From positions 94,932 to 158,931 of the forward strand of contig FSSI02000004.1 in assembly GCA_900149785.2 (NCBI GenBank): a stretch of 64,000 nt of DNA, given 5' to 3'. The notes beneath the pieces are model-generated. The model was not told where the DNA came from. It made no database searches and saw only the letters and a program-made list of their open reading frames with translations. The translations under genes were made by a program, and so were the position numbers. Source of the DNA: Sodalinema lacuna_A (GTDB lineage Bacteria; Cyanobacteriota; Cyanobacteriia; Cyanobacteriales; Geitlerinemataceae). Positions 42,870 to 52,262 of this stretch are shown here, one piece after another. The stretch's first letter is position 1. Each line of letters starts with the position of its first letter.

Positions 42870-44093
42870 ATGACAGTTTCGACCTCCCTTTCCATCCCCT
42901 CCTCCGCCATGCTTCACCAACGTCTACGCCCTGAAATTCGCGATCTTCAGCCGCAACTGGTGCAATGGCGGCGACATCTGCACCAACGGCCAGAACTGGG
43001 GTTCCAAGAACACCTCACCAGCGAGTTTGTGGCCGAACAACTCAGCCGTTGGGGCATTGACTATCAACGCGGAATTGCCAAAACCGGCATTGTCGCCGTC
43101 ATCGAAGGAACCCAGCCGGGACCGGTTTTAGGGATTCGCGCCGACATGGATGCTTTACCCATTCAAGAAGAAAATAACGTTCCCTACAAATCCCGTCACG
43201 ACGGCAAAATGCACGCCTGCGGTCATGACGGCCATACCACCATCGCCCTAGGAACCGCCTATTACCTCAGTCAACACCGAAACTTCCCCGGAACCGTTAA
43301 ACTGATTTTCCAGCCCGCAGAGGAAGGGCCAGGGGGCGCAAAACCCATGATTGAGGCCGGGGTGCTGAAGAATCCTGATGTCGATGCCATCATTGGCTTA
43401 CATCTGTGGAACAGCTTACCCCTGGGAACCGTGGGCGTTCGTTCGGGAGCGCTTATGGGAGCGGTGGAACTGTTCCGGGCTAAAATTCTCGGTAAAGGGG
43501 GTCATGGGGCCATTCCTCATCAAACCGTTGACGCGATCGTCGTTGGCGCTCAAGTGGTGAATGCCTTGCAGGCGATCGTCTCGCGCAATGTAGACCCCAT
43601 CAACGCCGCCGTCGTTACCGTCGGAGAATTTCACAGTGGTTCTGCCCTAAATGTTATTGCCGATACAGCCGAGTTGGGCGGAACAGTGCGTTACTTTAAA
43701 CCAGACTATGAGGGCTTTTTTGGTCGCCGCATCTCCGAAACCCTAGCCGGAATTACCCAAGCCTATGGCGCCAGCTATGAACTGGACTATTGGAAGCTCT
43801 ATCCGGCGACCATTAACAACCCTGAGATGGCGGAGTTGGTGCGCAGTGTCGCCGAACAGGTGATTGAAACCCCCGCCGGGGTGGTTCCCAATTGCCAAAC
43901 CATGGGTGGAGAGGATATGTCCTTTTTCTTAGAGGCAGTTCCCGGTTGCTATTTTTTCCTCGGTTCAGCTAATCCCAACAAAAACCTTGATTATCCTCAC
44001 CATCACCCCCGTTTTGATTTTGATGAAACGGCGTTGGCGATGGGAGTCGAGATGTTTATTCGTTGTCTGGAAAAGTTCGGCGATCGCCCCTAA
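42870..44093 (+). CDS. M20-family amidohydrolase
   Basis: The 407-residue protein has the M20D metal motifs: the catalytic-domain start GIRADMDALPIQE, MHACGHDGHTT, QPAEEGPGGAKPMIEAGVL, then the dimerisation domain (GAIPHQTVDAIVVGAQVVNA) and a final HHPRFDFDE. Relatives hydrolyse N-acyl amino acids or auxin conjugates; the substrate here is unknown. ATG 42870 is chosen because the residues before the conserved catalytic part are low complexity. The stop overlaps the convergent kinase gene by 4 bp. Confidence 0.92.
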   Translation: MTVSTSLSIPSSAMLHQRLRPEIRDLQPQLVQWRRHLHQRPELGFQEHLTSEFVAEQLSRWGIDYQRGIAKTGIVAVIEGTQPGPVLGIRADMDALPIQEENNVPYKSRHDGKMHACGHDGHTTIALGTAYYLSQHRNFPGTVKLIFQPAEEGPGGAKPMIEAGVLKNPDVDAIIGLHLWNSLPLGTVGVRSGALMGAVELFRAKILGKGGHGAIPHQTVDAIVVGAQVVNALQAIVSRNVDPINAAVVTVGEFHSGSALNVIADTAELGGTVRYFKPDYEGFFGRRISETLAGITQAYGASYELDYWKLYPATINNPEMAELVRSVAEQVIETPAGVVPNCQTMGGEDMSFFLEAVPGCYFFLGSANPNKNLDYPHHHPRFDFDETALAMGVEMFIRCLEKFGDRP

Positions 44094-45436
44094 CCTTGGA
44101 CGTTCTGAACCTCGGGGGTGGCGGTTGCGCGGCTATCTTGCACACAAGGAATTTCGATGACAAACTCTGTTCCTTGGCCCGGTTGCGAGAGACAAATTAA
44201 AGAACCATGATGTTTCTCGACGACAATGGAATAGGCGATCGCCAACCCCATTCCGGTTCCCTTGCCAATAGGTTTGGTGGTAAAAAAGGGATTGAAAATC
44301 TTATCCCGAACCGCCGCTTCCATCCCTAAACCATTATCGGCGATGGAGATTCGCACCCGATTGTCAGCAACCCGACGGGTACTAATCGTAATCGACGTCA
44401 CTTCCTGACAATCCCGCTTCTCTTCGAGAGCATCAATAGCATTGGCCAACAAATTCATAAATACCTGATTCAGTTGCCCCGAATAACATTCGATATTCGG
44501 CAACTCTCCATAATCCCGAATAATCTCAATCGCCGGGCTACTCGATCGCACTTTAATGCGGTTATGAAGAATCATCAGCGTGGTATCAATCCCATCATGA
44601 ATATCCACCGCCTTTAACTCCGCCTCATCAATACGAGAAAACTTCCGTAAACTCAAAACAATCTCACGAATCCGCTCAGCCCCCACCTGCATCGATCGCA
44701 GCAACTTCGGCAAATCTTCAATCAAGAAATCCAGCTCTAATTCCTCCAACGTTTCCTGCAATTCCTCATCGGGATCAGGATACTTATCTTGATAGGTTTT
44801 AATGATTTCTAGCAAACTCGATGTATAGTCATTGGCGTGAGTTAAATTCCCAAAAATAAAGTTGACCGGATTATTGATTTCATGAGCAACACCCGCCACC
44901 AATTGCCCCAAACTCGACATTTTTTCACTCTGAATTAGTTGCACCTGAGCTGTTTGTAACTCCTGAATCACTTGATTGAGTTTTGACGTCCGTTCACTCA
45001 CCCGTTGCTCCAACAACAGGTTTTGTTGTGCCAACTCTTTGCCGATAAAATAGAGTTTCAGGTGCAGACGAACTCGGGCTAAAACCTCCTCTTGTTGAAA
45101 GGGTTTTGTGATGTAATCAACCGCTCCGAGAGATAAGCCCTTCACCTTATCCACCGTATCCGCCAAGGCACTGGTAAAAATAATGGGAATCTCCTGAGTG
45201 TCGGGATTGGCTTTCAGGCGACGACAGGTTTCAAACCCATCAATTCCCGGCATCATAATATCCAACAAAATCAGATGAGGCGGAGCATAGTTGACCTTAT
45301 CGATAGCACTCGTGCCATCTTGAGCCACCAACACCTCAAATCCCGAACTATCGAGAAAATCCGACAAAACATCTAAATTAGCTGGATTGTCATCGACAAT
45401 CAGAATCGTGCCGTAGTCGAGCTGTTGTGAGTTCAT
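44090..45436 (-). CDS. Receiver-histidine kinase (REC-HisKA-HATPase)
   Basis: The 448-residue cytosolic protein has an N-terminal receiver domain (ILIVDDNPANLD, LILLDIMMPG with the phospho-aspartate, TKPFQQEEV). A coiled coil then leads to a HisKA domain (SLGQLVAGVAHEINNPVNFI, histidine in HEINN) and an ATPase domain (NLLANAIDALE, ADNGLGM, GKGTGMGLAIAYSI). It is the last gene of a signalling operon: 16 bp after the REC-GGDEF-EAL gene. The receiver could take phosphate from the hybrid kinase encoded first. Confidence 0.93.
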   Translation of the reverse strand: MNSQQLDYGTILIVDDNPANLDVLSDFLDSSGFEVLVAQDGTSAIDKVNYAPPHLILLDIMMPGIDGFETCRRLKANPDTQEIPIIFTSALADTVDKVKGLSLGAVDYITKPFQQEEVLARVRLHLKLYFIGKELAQQNLLLEQRVSERTSKLNQVIQELQTAQVQLIQSEKMSSLGQLVAGVAHEINNPVNFIFGNLTHANDYTSSLLEIIKTYQDKYPDPDEELQETLEELELDFLIEDLPKLLRSMQVGAERIREIVLSLRKFSRIDEAELKAVDIHDGIDTTLMILHNRIKVRSSSPAIEIIRDYGELPNIECYSGQLNQVFMNLLANAIDALEEKRDCQEVTSITISTRRVADNRVRISIADNGLGMEAAVRDKIFNPFFTTKPIGKGTGMGLAIAYSIVVEKHHGSLICLSQPGQGTEFVIEIPCVQDSRATATPEVQNVQG

Positions 45437-45452
45437 ACCGAGCTAAATACTA

Positions 45453-47456
45453 TCAAGTGGTAGAAGAGGGTGTTGAATGAGGAATCGCCGCCGGAAGCCA
45501 AGCTGTAAATCGTTCTGGCGTCACCAAAAACGTCTCAGCCTCCTGAGGCGGAAGTGGACGAGAGAACAGATAGCCCTGAGCCAGTTCACAGCCCATGGCT
45601 CGCACAATCGCCAACTGCGTGGGGGTTTCAATCCCCTCCGCCACGGCATCCATCCCCAGAGCATGAGCCAGAGTGATAATAGTATGGACGATTTCATTGC
45701 CATTTTCTGAGACTCCGTTTGACTTCTCTTGTAAACGAGCAACAAAGGCTTTGTCAATCTTGAGGGTATGGACTGGAAACTCATGTAAACGGCTTAAGGA
45801 CGAGTATCCTGTGCCAAAATCATCAATACAAAGGGATAACCCTAACTCTTGAAGTTTGCGGAGAATATCAAAAACTTGAACATTACTTTGGAGTAAACAG
45901 GTTTCAGTAATTTCGAGTTTGATACAACCTTGAGGGAGTTGTACTCCCATTAAAACATTTTCGATCAATTCTACCAGTTGAGGTTGCATCAGTTGAATGG
46001 TAGAGAGGTTGACATTGAGCGTCAAATCTTGTAAGTGCGGAAACTGCGATCGCCAATCTGATAACTGCTGACACGCCTCCCAAAACACCCAACTTCCCAG
46101 TTGATGAATTAGACCAATCTCTTCACTAATCGGGATGAAATCGACCGGCGAAATGAGACCCTTTCGAGGATGATGCCAACGTAACAAAGCCTCAAAACCG
46201 CGAATCTTTCCCGTTTTCAGACAAACCAATGGTTGATAATATAAACTAAACTCATTATCAGCCCCCGCCCCCGGATGATGGGACCCCCTCCCTTGCCAAT
46301 GCTCTTGAATCACCAGTTTTTGTTCAACCGCATGACGCAAATCGTTTTCTAACTCCAAACGTAACTTAGCCCGAGCCTGCATTTGCGGATTAAAAATAGC
46401 ATAGCGTCCCCGTCCAGCTTGCTTGGCTTGATACATCGCAATATCGGCATCTCGCAGCACATTTTCACAATGGAGATACTGAGCATTCTTGAGCGCAATT
46501 CCAATACTTGCATTCGTAAACACCTCATAATTATTTGCCAAATGAAACGGCAGCGAAAACTGACGTTGAACCTGCCGAGCCACCTCCAAAACATCTTCCA
46601 ACCCTGAAATATTTTCCAAGAGAATAACAAATTCATCTCCCCCTAAACGAGAGACCGTACTGAGTCCCGCCCCAGGAAAATCAGGACTGAGATGATCCAA
46701 ACTTTGACGATCATGGCCGAGGGTTTCTAGAAGTCGCTGAGCCACCGTTTCAAGTAACGCATCCCCCGCCAAATGTCCCAAACTGTCATTAATTACCTTA
46801 AAGCGATCGAGGTCTAAAAATAACACCGCAAACTCCGGCGAATCCGAGGCATTATGAAGCAGCGTATTGAGCCGATTCATCAACCAAACCCGGTTTGGGA
46901 GTCCCGTCAAAGAATCATGAAGCGCATCATGAGCTAACTGTTGTTCCCGTTGTTCTAACTCCCGTTGCGTTACTTGCAGTTGATGAATCGTGTCTTCGAG
47001 TTGATGCGTGCGATCGCCCACCAACTGCTCCAACTGCTGATTCTGGTTAGCCAGAGAATCCGTTAACCGGCGTAACTTGAGATGCAACTGCACCCGAGAC
47101 AAAACCACATCCTCATAAAACGGCTTGGGGATATAATCGACCGCCCCCAACCCCAACCCCATCACCTGATGCTCAATATCCGATAACGCCGTCATAAAAA
47201 TCACCGGAATATCCGCCGTTTCGGTGTTTTGCTTCAAACGGCGACAGGTTTCAAACCCATCAATCCCCGGCATCATCACATCCAAACAGATCAAATCCGG
47301 CGGATCATACTGAGCCCGTTCGATCGCACTTTGGCCATCCCGAGCAATCAGGACCTCATATCCAGAACGTTCGAGCAAATTCGAGAGAACCTCTAAATTA
47401 GCCGGATCATCATCCACAATAAGAATCGATTGGGTCGCCGTCGGGATTGCATTCAT
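45453..47456 (-). CDS. REC-GGDEF-EAL cyclic-di-GMP enzyme
   Basis: The 667-residue protein combines a receiver domain (ILIVDDDPANLE, LICLDVMMPG), a GGDEF domain with intact RLGGDEFVIL, and an EAL domain with intact GFEALLRWHHP and IDDFGTGYSS. Both c-di-GMP synthesis and breakdown motifs look active, with phosphorylation likely setting the balance. A 19-residue insert rich in Gly, His and Pro (GRGSHHPGAGAD core) sits at the GGDEF-EAL junction (DNA about 46255-46320), where relatives have a short linker. The gene lies 12 bp after the hybrid kinase gene. Confidence 0.95.
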   Translation of the reverse strand: MNAIPTATQSILIVDDDPANLEVLSNLLERSGYEVLIARDGQSAIERAQYDPPDLICLDVMMPGIDGFETCRRLKQNTETADIPVIFMTALSDIEHQVMGLGLGAVDYIPKPFYEDVVLSRVQLHLKLRRLTDSLANQNQQLEQLVGDRTHQLEDTIHQLQVTQRELEQREQQLAHDALHDSLTGLPNRVWLMNRLNTLLHNASDSPEFAVLFLDLDRFKVINDSLGHLAGDALLETVAQRLLETLGHDRQSLDHLSPDFPGAGLSTVSRLGGDEFVILLENISGLEDVLEVARQVQRQFSLPFHLANNYEVFTNASIGIALKNAQYLHCENVLRDADIAMYQAKQAGRGRYAIFNPQMQARAKLRLELENDLRHAVEQKLVIQEHWQGRGSHHPGAGADNEFSLYYQPLVCLKTGKIRGFEALLRWHHPRKGLISPVDFIPISEEIGLIHQLGSWVFWEACQQLSDWRSQFPHLQDLTLNVNLSTIQLMQPQLVELIENVLMGVQLPQGCIKLEITETCLLQSNVQVFDILRKLQELGLSLCIDDFGTGYSSLSRLHEFPVHTLKIDKAFVARLQEKSNGVSENGNEIVHTIITLAHALGMDAVAEGIETPTQLAIVRAMGCELAQGYLFSRPLPPQEAETFLVTPERFTAWLPAAIPHSTPSSTT

Positions 47457-47468
47457 CAGAAATTTCAG

Positions 47469-50400
47469 TTAAGACCGATTCAATAGCTCTAAGATAGCTT
47501 TATCTTGATAGTGACGAGCAAGCTGATTCAGGTGTTGCACAAACGGTTCTAATTGAGGATTATCGAGCCTAAATCGGTCTGCCACCTCAATCAACCGTTT
47601 CAGGCTGCCCCGTTTCGCCAAATGGGTCAACTCATCGAGCTGTTGAGCGTCAGGAAACACCATCGGCTCCACATCAGAGACCGTTGACATCTCAACCGCC
47701 TCACTGATGCGGCTGGCCGGCTCATACACCCATTCTAAATTGAGATACTCTTGCAGACGGGCCAACAAAATTTCCGTCTCGATGGGTTTACCGATAAACT
47801 CATTGCACCCCGCCGCCAAACAGCGATCGCGCTCCTCCACCAACGGACTCGCCGAAGCCACCAGAATCGGCACCTGAGCCAAAGCCGGAATCGCCCGCAA
47901 GCGACGAATCAACTCAACCCCGTCGAGGCCCGGCATCAGCAAATCCGTCACCACCCCATCAATCGATTGCTCGCAAGCCAGCCTGAGAGCCTCTTCTCCA
48001 TTGTCCGCCTCTAGGACTTCAAACCCTAAATCCCCCAACAACTGGCACAGGGTGAAACGATTCACCGCTGTATCATCGACAATCAACAGACGACGCCGGG
48101 GTCCGCTATACCCCCGACACAAAGCCAATGGATGTGGCTCCTCCTCCAACCACGTCGACGCTTGAGGGAACCATAACTCAAACGAAAAACAACTTCCCTG
48201 GCCCAACTGACTCTCAACCTTCAACTGTCCTCCCATCTGATGGACAATTTTTTGGCTAATCGTTAACCCCAAGCCAGTCCCCTGAGAATGGTAGCTGGGA
48301 TCACTGACCTGTTCAAACGGCAGAAAAACCCGCGAGAGTTGTTCGGAACTCATCCCAATCCCCGTATCGCGCACCGCAAAACGAATCAGACAGCGATCGC
48401 CCGTCGCCTCAGACACCGACTGAACCCGAGACACCTCAAAGCGAACCTGTCCCCTCTCGGTGAACTTAATGGCATTCCCCAACAGATTAATCAGAACCTG
48501 ACGCAACCGCTTTTGATCCCCAATAATCGCCGTTGGCAGGGTTTCGGCGGCTTCACAGACAAACGTCAACCGCTTCTGAGCCGCCTTGAGTTCAAACATC
48601 TGAACCACAGTATTTAGGAAATTCTGCACCGGAAACGGATTCTCCACCAGAGTCATCCGCTCGGCTTCCAACTTGGAAAAATCGAGAATATCCTCAATCA
48701 GCGTCAATAAATGGGTTCCACATTGATGAATCACCTCCACCCCATTGAGAACCGCCGGAGGGAGATGGGTTTGACGTTTAAAGATCTGACTATAACCGAG
48801 AATGCCATTGAGAGGGGTTCGTAACTCATGACTCATGTTCGAGATAAATTCACTTTTGGCCCGGTTCGCCAAATCAGCCGCGTCCTTAGCCTGTCGCAAT
48901 TCCACCTCCGCCCGTTTACGTTCAGTGCAATCGTTCCCAACCGCTAAAATCTCCAATAACGTCCCATCAGGATTAAAAATGGGCTGATTGGTCCAGAGAA
49001 CCCAAACTAAGGTTCCATCCCGACAGACATTGGGATCCTCGCGAGTCGTCCGACAATCGGGATTGTCCACTAACTCTTGGGCAAACTCTCGCCAGTTAAA
49101 GGTCGTTCCAATATCAGGAATTATGACCGGCAGCGGTTGTCCTCGTAACTCATCCTGGCCATAGCCAAAAAAGGCTTCACCATAACGATTGATGAAGGTA
49201 ATTCTGCCGTCGAGGTTCCAGCGCAAAATGATTGAGTTAGCCGTTTCGACCAGGGTTCGGTACTGCTCCTCTCTCGCTCGCAGTTCAGCTTCGGCTTGTT
49301 TCGTTTCACTGATATCGCGGATGGCCGCTTGGATGAGAATGCTATCTTCGACTTCAATGGCACTGAGACAGACTTCAGCAAAAAAGGAACGGCCATCGAG
49401 TCGCCGGTGAATCCACTCAAACCGTTGTGACCCCGACGCTAAGACCTTTTCAATCCAGTCTTGGGCCGCCACTTGGGAGGAACGGCCATCGGGTTGATAG
49501 GGCGGGGAGAGGCCCCAAGGCGTGAGACCATAAAACTCGTCTTTACTCGGGACGTTAAACAGCTCCAACGCCGCATGATTACAATCGCTAACGCGTCCCT
49601 CAGACAGTAGGGCGATCGCCTCCTGAGTGCCTTCAGCCAAGAGACGATAACGGGTTTCTGAGCGATGGAGTTCGGCCGTAATCGCCTGTCGTTCTTGGAT
49701 TTCTTGCTTGAGTTCCTGGGTTCGTTCGGCGACGGTGGTTTCTAAATGGAGGTGCGATCGCTCCAAATCTTCACTCATCAAATTAAACGAATCCGCCAAA
49801 TCCGCCACCTCCTGCGGTTGTCGGACCTGAACCCGCCGCGAAAAATTGCCATCGGCCACATCTCGGGCCGCCTGCTGTAATCGCTTCACCGGACGAGCAA
49901 TCCAGTGAGAGGCCCACCAGCCTAACCCTCCCGCCACGGCGATGGCCACCAAACAAATCATCAAGGTTTGACGACTACTCTCCTCCAGATGACCCAAAAA
50001 TTGGGACTGAGGAATCGTCGTCACTAGAACCCAATCGATTCCCCCCTCCATCTCAAAGGGAGTCACGTTGACAAAATAGGGAACGTCACCGAGACTCAAC
50101 CTGAAACGCTGAGGCTCATTGAGACTTGTCCAGAGTCCTATCGTGTTCTGAACGCCAATGCTAACTTCGGCAATGTGGGAAAATTGACTGTCCTGGGCCA
50201 GAGTGTGCTGCTTAATTTCGTCCAAGAATTGCCCTTGATCCGGGTTAGATGTGGCTAAGGAGGTTGCTAAAAGTCGGCCTTGGCGATCGACGAGGAAATA
50301 CTCTCCCTCGTCGTTGAGATCTTGATGACGCAACAGATGATTGAGGCTAGTCAGTTCCACTGCAACACTCATCACGCCCAGGGGATTCTCCCTCGGCCCC

Positions 50401-51050
50401 ACCAGTTCTGAAAAGGTAATCAACGGACGTAACGGAGGCAGAGGAGACACCACCACCTCACTCCAGCCAGGAGTCCCACGACGCAAGGTGGTCTGATAGC
50501 TGAGGATCGTTTGTGGGTTAAGGTCTCTCAAGCTGTCTTCTTCTTCGAGAGCCATCCCCGTTTCATCGACCCATAAGGCTCGCAGGCGGCCATTGCGCCG
50601 TTGTAGGGTTAAGCTGCGATCGCCGCTGTCCTGAATCACCCCCATCGCATCCCCATTCACATTGACAAAGCCAATGGCTGAGACTAGGGGAAAGGTCTGC
50701 AACTGATGCCATAACAGGGCTTCAATATAGTCAATTGAAGCCGGATCGAGGAGTTGGCTTTCGAGATGGCGGCGATTGAGATGGGAGACCTGAATCAGCG
50801 TTTCGAGATGTTCTTCGAGATCATGAAGGGCCATCTCACTCATCTGCTGTTGATGAGCCTGTCCCATCGTCTCACTGGCCAAACGACTATTACGAGCAAT
50901 CAGCCACCCCGTGACCCCAACCGCTAAGGCAATTTGTAGGGCAAACGGCGCCACCAAAACCGCTCGTAACGGAATCCCTCGGCGCGGTTGACGGATTCGT
51001 CGCGGACGTATTGAGGCCAAGACATCCGCAGACTTGAAGGGACGTTTCAT
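47469..51050 (-). CDS. Hybrid sensor kinase (dCache-HAMP-PAS-PAS-HisKA-HATPase-REC)
   Basis: The 1193-residue membrane protein has two membrane helices around a large periplasmic dCache-like sensor (DDEGEYFLVDRQGR-type motif). HAMP follows (WIARPVKRLQQAARDVADGN), then two PAS domains, HisKA (FISNMSHELRTPLNGILG), ATPase (NLLGNAIKF, GTGLGLTIS) and a receiver (LLIVDDTAVNRFT, VVTDLLMPGLDG). A C-terminal helical tail ends it. An in-frame start upstream at 51119 overlaps the DUF427 gene; ATG 51050 begins the typical basic stretch. It is the head sensor of the operon and could phosphorylate the two downstream REC proteins. Confidence 0.94.
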   Translation of the reverse strand: MKRPFKSADVLASIRPRRIRQPRRGIPLRAVLVAPFALQIALAVGVTGWLIARNSRLASETMGQAHQQQMSEMALHDLEEHLETLIQVSHLNRRHLESQLLDPASIDYIEALLWHQLQTFPLVSAIGFVNVNGDAMGVIQDSGDRSLTLQRRNGRLRALWVDETGMALEEEDSLRDLNPQTILSYQTTLRRGTPGWSEVVVSPLPPLRPLITFSELVGPRENPLGVMSVAVELTSLNHLLRHQDLNDEGEYFLVDRQGRLLATSLATSNPDQGQFLDEIKQHTLAQDSQFSHIAEVSIGVQNTIGLWTSLNEPQRFRLSLGDVPYFVNVTPFEMEGGIDWVLVTTIPQSQFLGHLEESSRQTLMICLVAIAVAGGLGWWASHWIARPVKRLQQAARDVADGNFSRRVQVRQPQEVADLADSFNLMSEDLERSHLHLETTVAERTQELKQEIQERQAITAELHRSETRYRLLAEGTQEAIALLSEGRVSDCNHAALELFNVPSKDEFYGLTPWGLSPPYQPDGRSSQVAAQDWIEKVLASGSQRFEWIHRRLDGRSFFAEVCLSAIEVEDSILIQAAIRDISETKQAEAELRAREEQYRTLVETANSIILRWNLDGRITFINRYGEAFFGYGQDELRGQPLPVIIPDIGTTFNWREFAQELVDNPDCRTTREDPNVCRDGTLVWVLWTNQPIFNPDGTLLEILAVGNDCTERKRAEVELRQAKDAADLANRAKSEFISNMSHELRTPLNGILGYSQIFKRQTHLPPAVLNGVEVIHQCGTHLLTLIEDILDFSKLEAERMTLVENPFPVQNFLNTVVQMFELKAAQKRLTFVCEAAETLPTAIIGDQKRLRQVLINLLGNAIKFTERGQVRFEVSRVQSVSEATGDRCLIRFAVRDTGIGMSSEQLSRVFLPFEQVSDPSYHSQGTGLGLTISQKIVHQMGGQLKVESQLGQGSCFSFELWFPQASTWLEEEPHPLALCRGYSGPRRRLLIVDDTAVNRFTLCQLLGDLGFEVLEADNGEEALRLACEQSIDGVVTDLLMPGLDGVELIRRLRAIPALAQVPILVASASPLVEERDRCLAAGCNEFIGKPIETEILLARLQEYLNLEWVYEPASRISEAVEMSTVSDVEPMVFPDAQQLDELTHLAKRGSLKRLIEVADRFRLDNPQLEPFVQHLNQLARHYQDKAILELLNRS

Positions 51051-51051
51051 G

Positions 51052-51552
51052 TTACCAGCCCCAGCTGCCTCGAATGCCTTTAAACGGGCCAACAATGTCT
51101 TGAGTAATCCAACCGCCATAAAAGTCCCCTGGCTGGGCGTCTACCTGTTCCCCTCGCACGTAACAGGCGTCCATTTGACTGGCATAAAAACTCACATAAT
51201 TGGCGATCGCCGCAAAGTCAGGCACGGGATTGGGATAGTACCAAGCCCCCTCTGAGGCCAGTTTATCGCCCACCTGAACGCTGTCATAGCGACAGGCCCC
51301 TTTCCATTCACAAAAGGTTTGTCGCGGTGAGGGGATCAGACAGTCCTTTTTAATATCCTCGGGGGGAAAGTAATAGACCGGGGGATGACTGGTTTCGAGG
51401 ACTCGCTGGGTTCGTTCGCTATCGGCAATGATCTCGCCGTTGAAGACAACCCAGAGACGACCCGAAACCGGTTCTAAGCGAGGGGGGCGAGGATAGTCCC
51501 ACACCGATTCTTGTCCCGGTTTCGGTTCAATGCGTTGCGGTCGATTAAACAT
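51052..51552 (-). CDS. DUF427 family protein
   Basis: The 166-residue protein matches DUF427, a small beta-rich fold. Typical motifs are VWDYPRPPRLEP, LWVVFNGEIIADS, PVYYFPPEDI and FCEWKGACRYDSV. No signal peptide or membrane segment is seen. The family's function is unknown. Its stop lies 1 bp before the hybrid kinase start, so it is the first gene of the signalling operon and translationally linked to the kinase, which makes a role in signalling or simply co-expression possible. Confidence 0.9.
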   Translation of the reverse strand: MFNRPQRIEPKPGQESVWDYPRPPRLEPVSGRLWVVFNGEIIADSERTQRVLETSHPPVYYFPPEDIKKDCLIPSPRQTFCEWKGACRYDSVQVGDKLASEGAWYYPNPVPDFAAIANYVSFYASQMDACYVRGEQVDAQPGDFYGGWITQDIVGPFKGIRGSWGW

Positions 51553-51638
51553 ACGTGTGATGTCGGTGAAATTCTCGGTTAACTGGCATTTCTTTAGCCT
51601 AGCGACTGGGGAGAGAAACCGCTAGGATTAGGAGGGAT

Positions 51639-52112
51639 TTAGGCGATCGCCGTGATTCCGGCTAAATAGTCTCGCAGTTGCTGTTCATGGTCATGACAGA
51701 GATGATCATAGGGAATCTCCTCGGGGTCAAAGGCTCGTACAGCTAGAACTTCCTGAGTATCTTGAGGGTTAAAGGTTCCCGTGACTTTAGCTGCGACAAC
51801 AATGGAAATCGAGTGAATGCGGGGATCGCGATCAGGGTGGGAATACACCCCCACTAAGCGCCCCAACTCATGCAACTCTAACCCCGTCTCCTCATAGAGT
51901 TCTCGCCGGGCCGCCGTCGGCAGATCTTCTCCCCAATCGATAATCCCACCGGGGAGTCCCCAACGGCCCGTATCCCGCCGCTGAATCAAGACTAATTTTC
52001 CTGCATCTTCTCCTTCCATGAGTTCGGCGACCACCGTGGTTCCGGTGATGGGATGGCGAAACAGGAGGCCCATTACGGTTTTGAGATAGCGCCAAATTTG
52101 CTGAAGTAACAT
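51639..52112 (-). CDS. NUDIX hydrolase
   Basis: The 157-residue protein has an exact Nudix box: GGIIDWGEDLPTAARRELYE followed by ETGLEL, with the RE..EE metal ligands. It hydrolyses a nucleoside diphosphate linked to another moiety; the substrate is not predictable. The first helix is hydrophobic, which could attach it to the membrane or be a start-site artefact. ATG 52112 is preferred over TTG 52118. It is 86 bp upstream of the DUF427 gene on the same strand. Confidence 0.93.
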   Translation of the reverse strand: MLLQQIWRYLKTVMGLLFRHPITGTTVVAELMEGEDAGKLVLIQRRDTGRWGLPGGIIDWGEDLPTAARRELYEETGLELHELGRLVGVYSHPDRDPRIHSISIVVAAKVTGTFNPQDTQEVLAVRAFDPEEIPYDHLCHDHEQQLRDYLAGITAIA

Positions 52113-52262
52113 CGCCAAACCCCGTTTTTAATCTGTTAAATGACCAACAATAATCGCAATCACAAATGAGCGATTAACTCCCCACAATAAACAACGAATT
52201 ATGACCCAAATACGCCAAAACGAGTCATTTTTCTCGACGTTTGTCTGGGGTTTGATTGAGGA

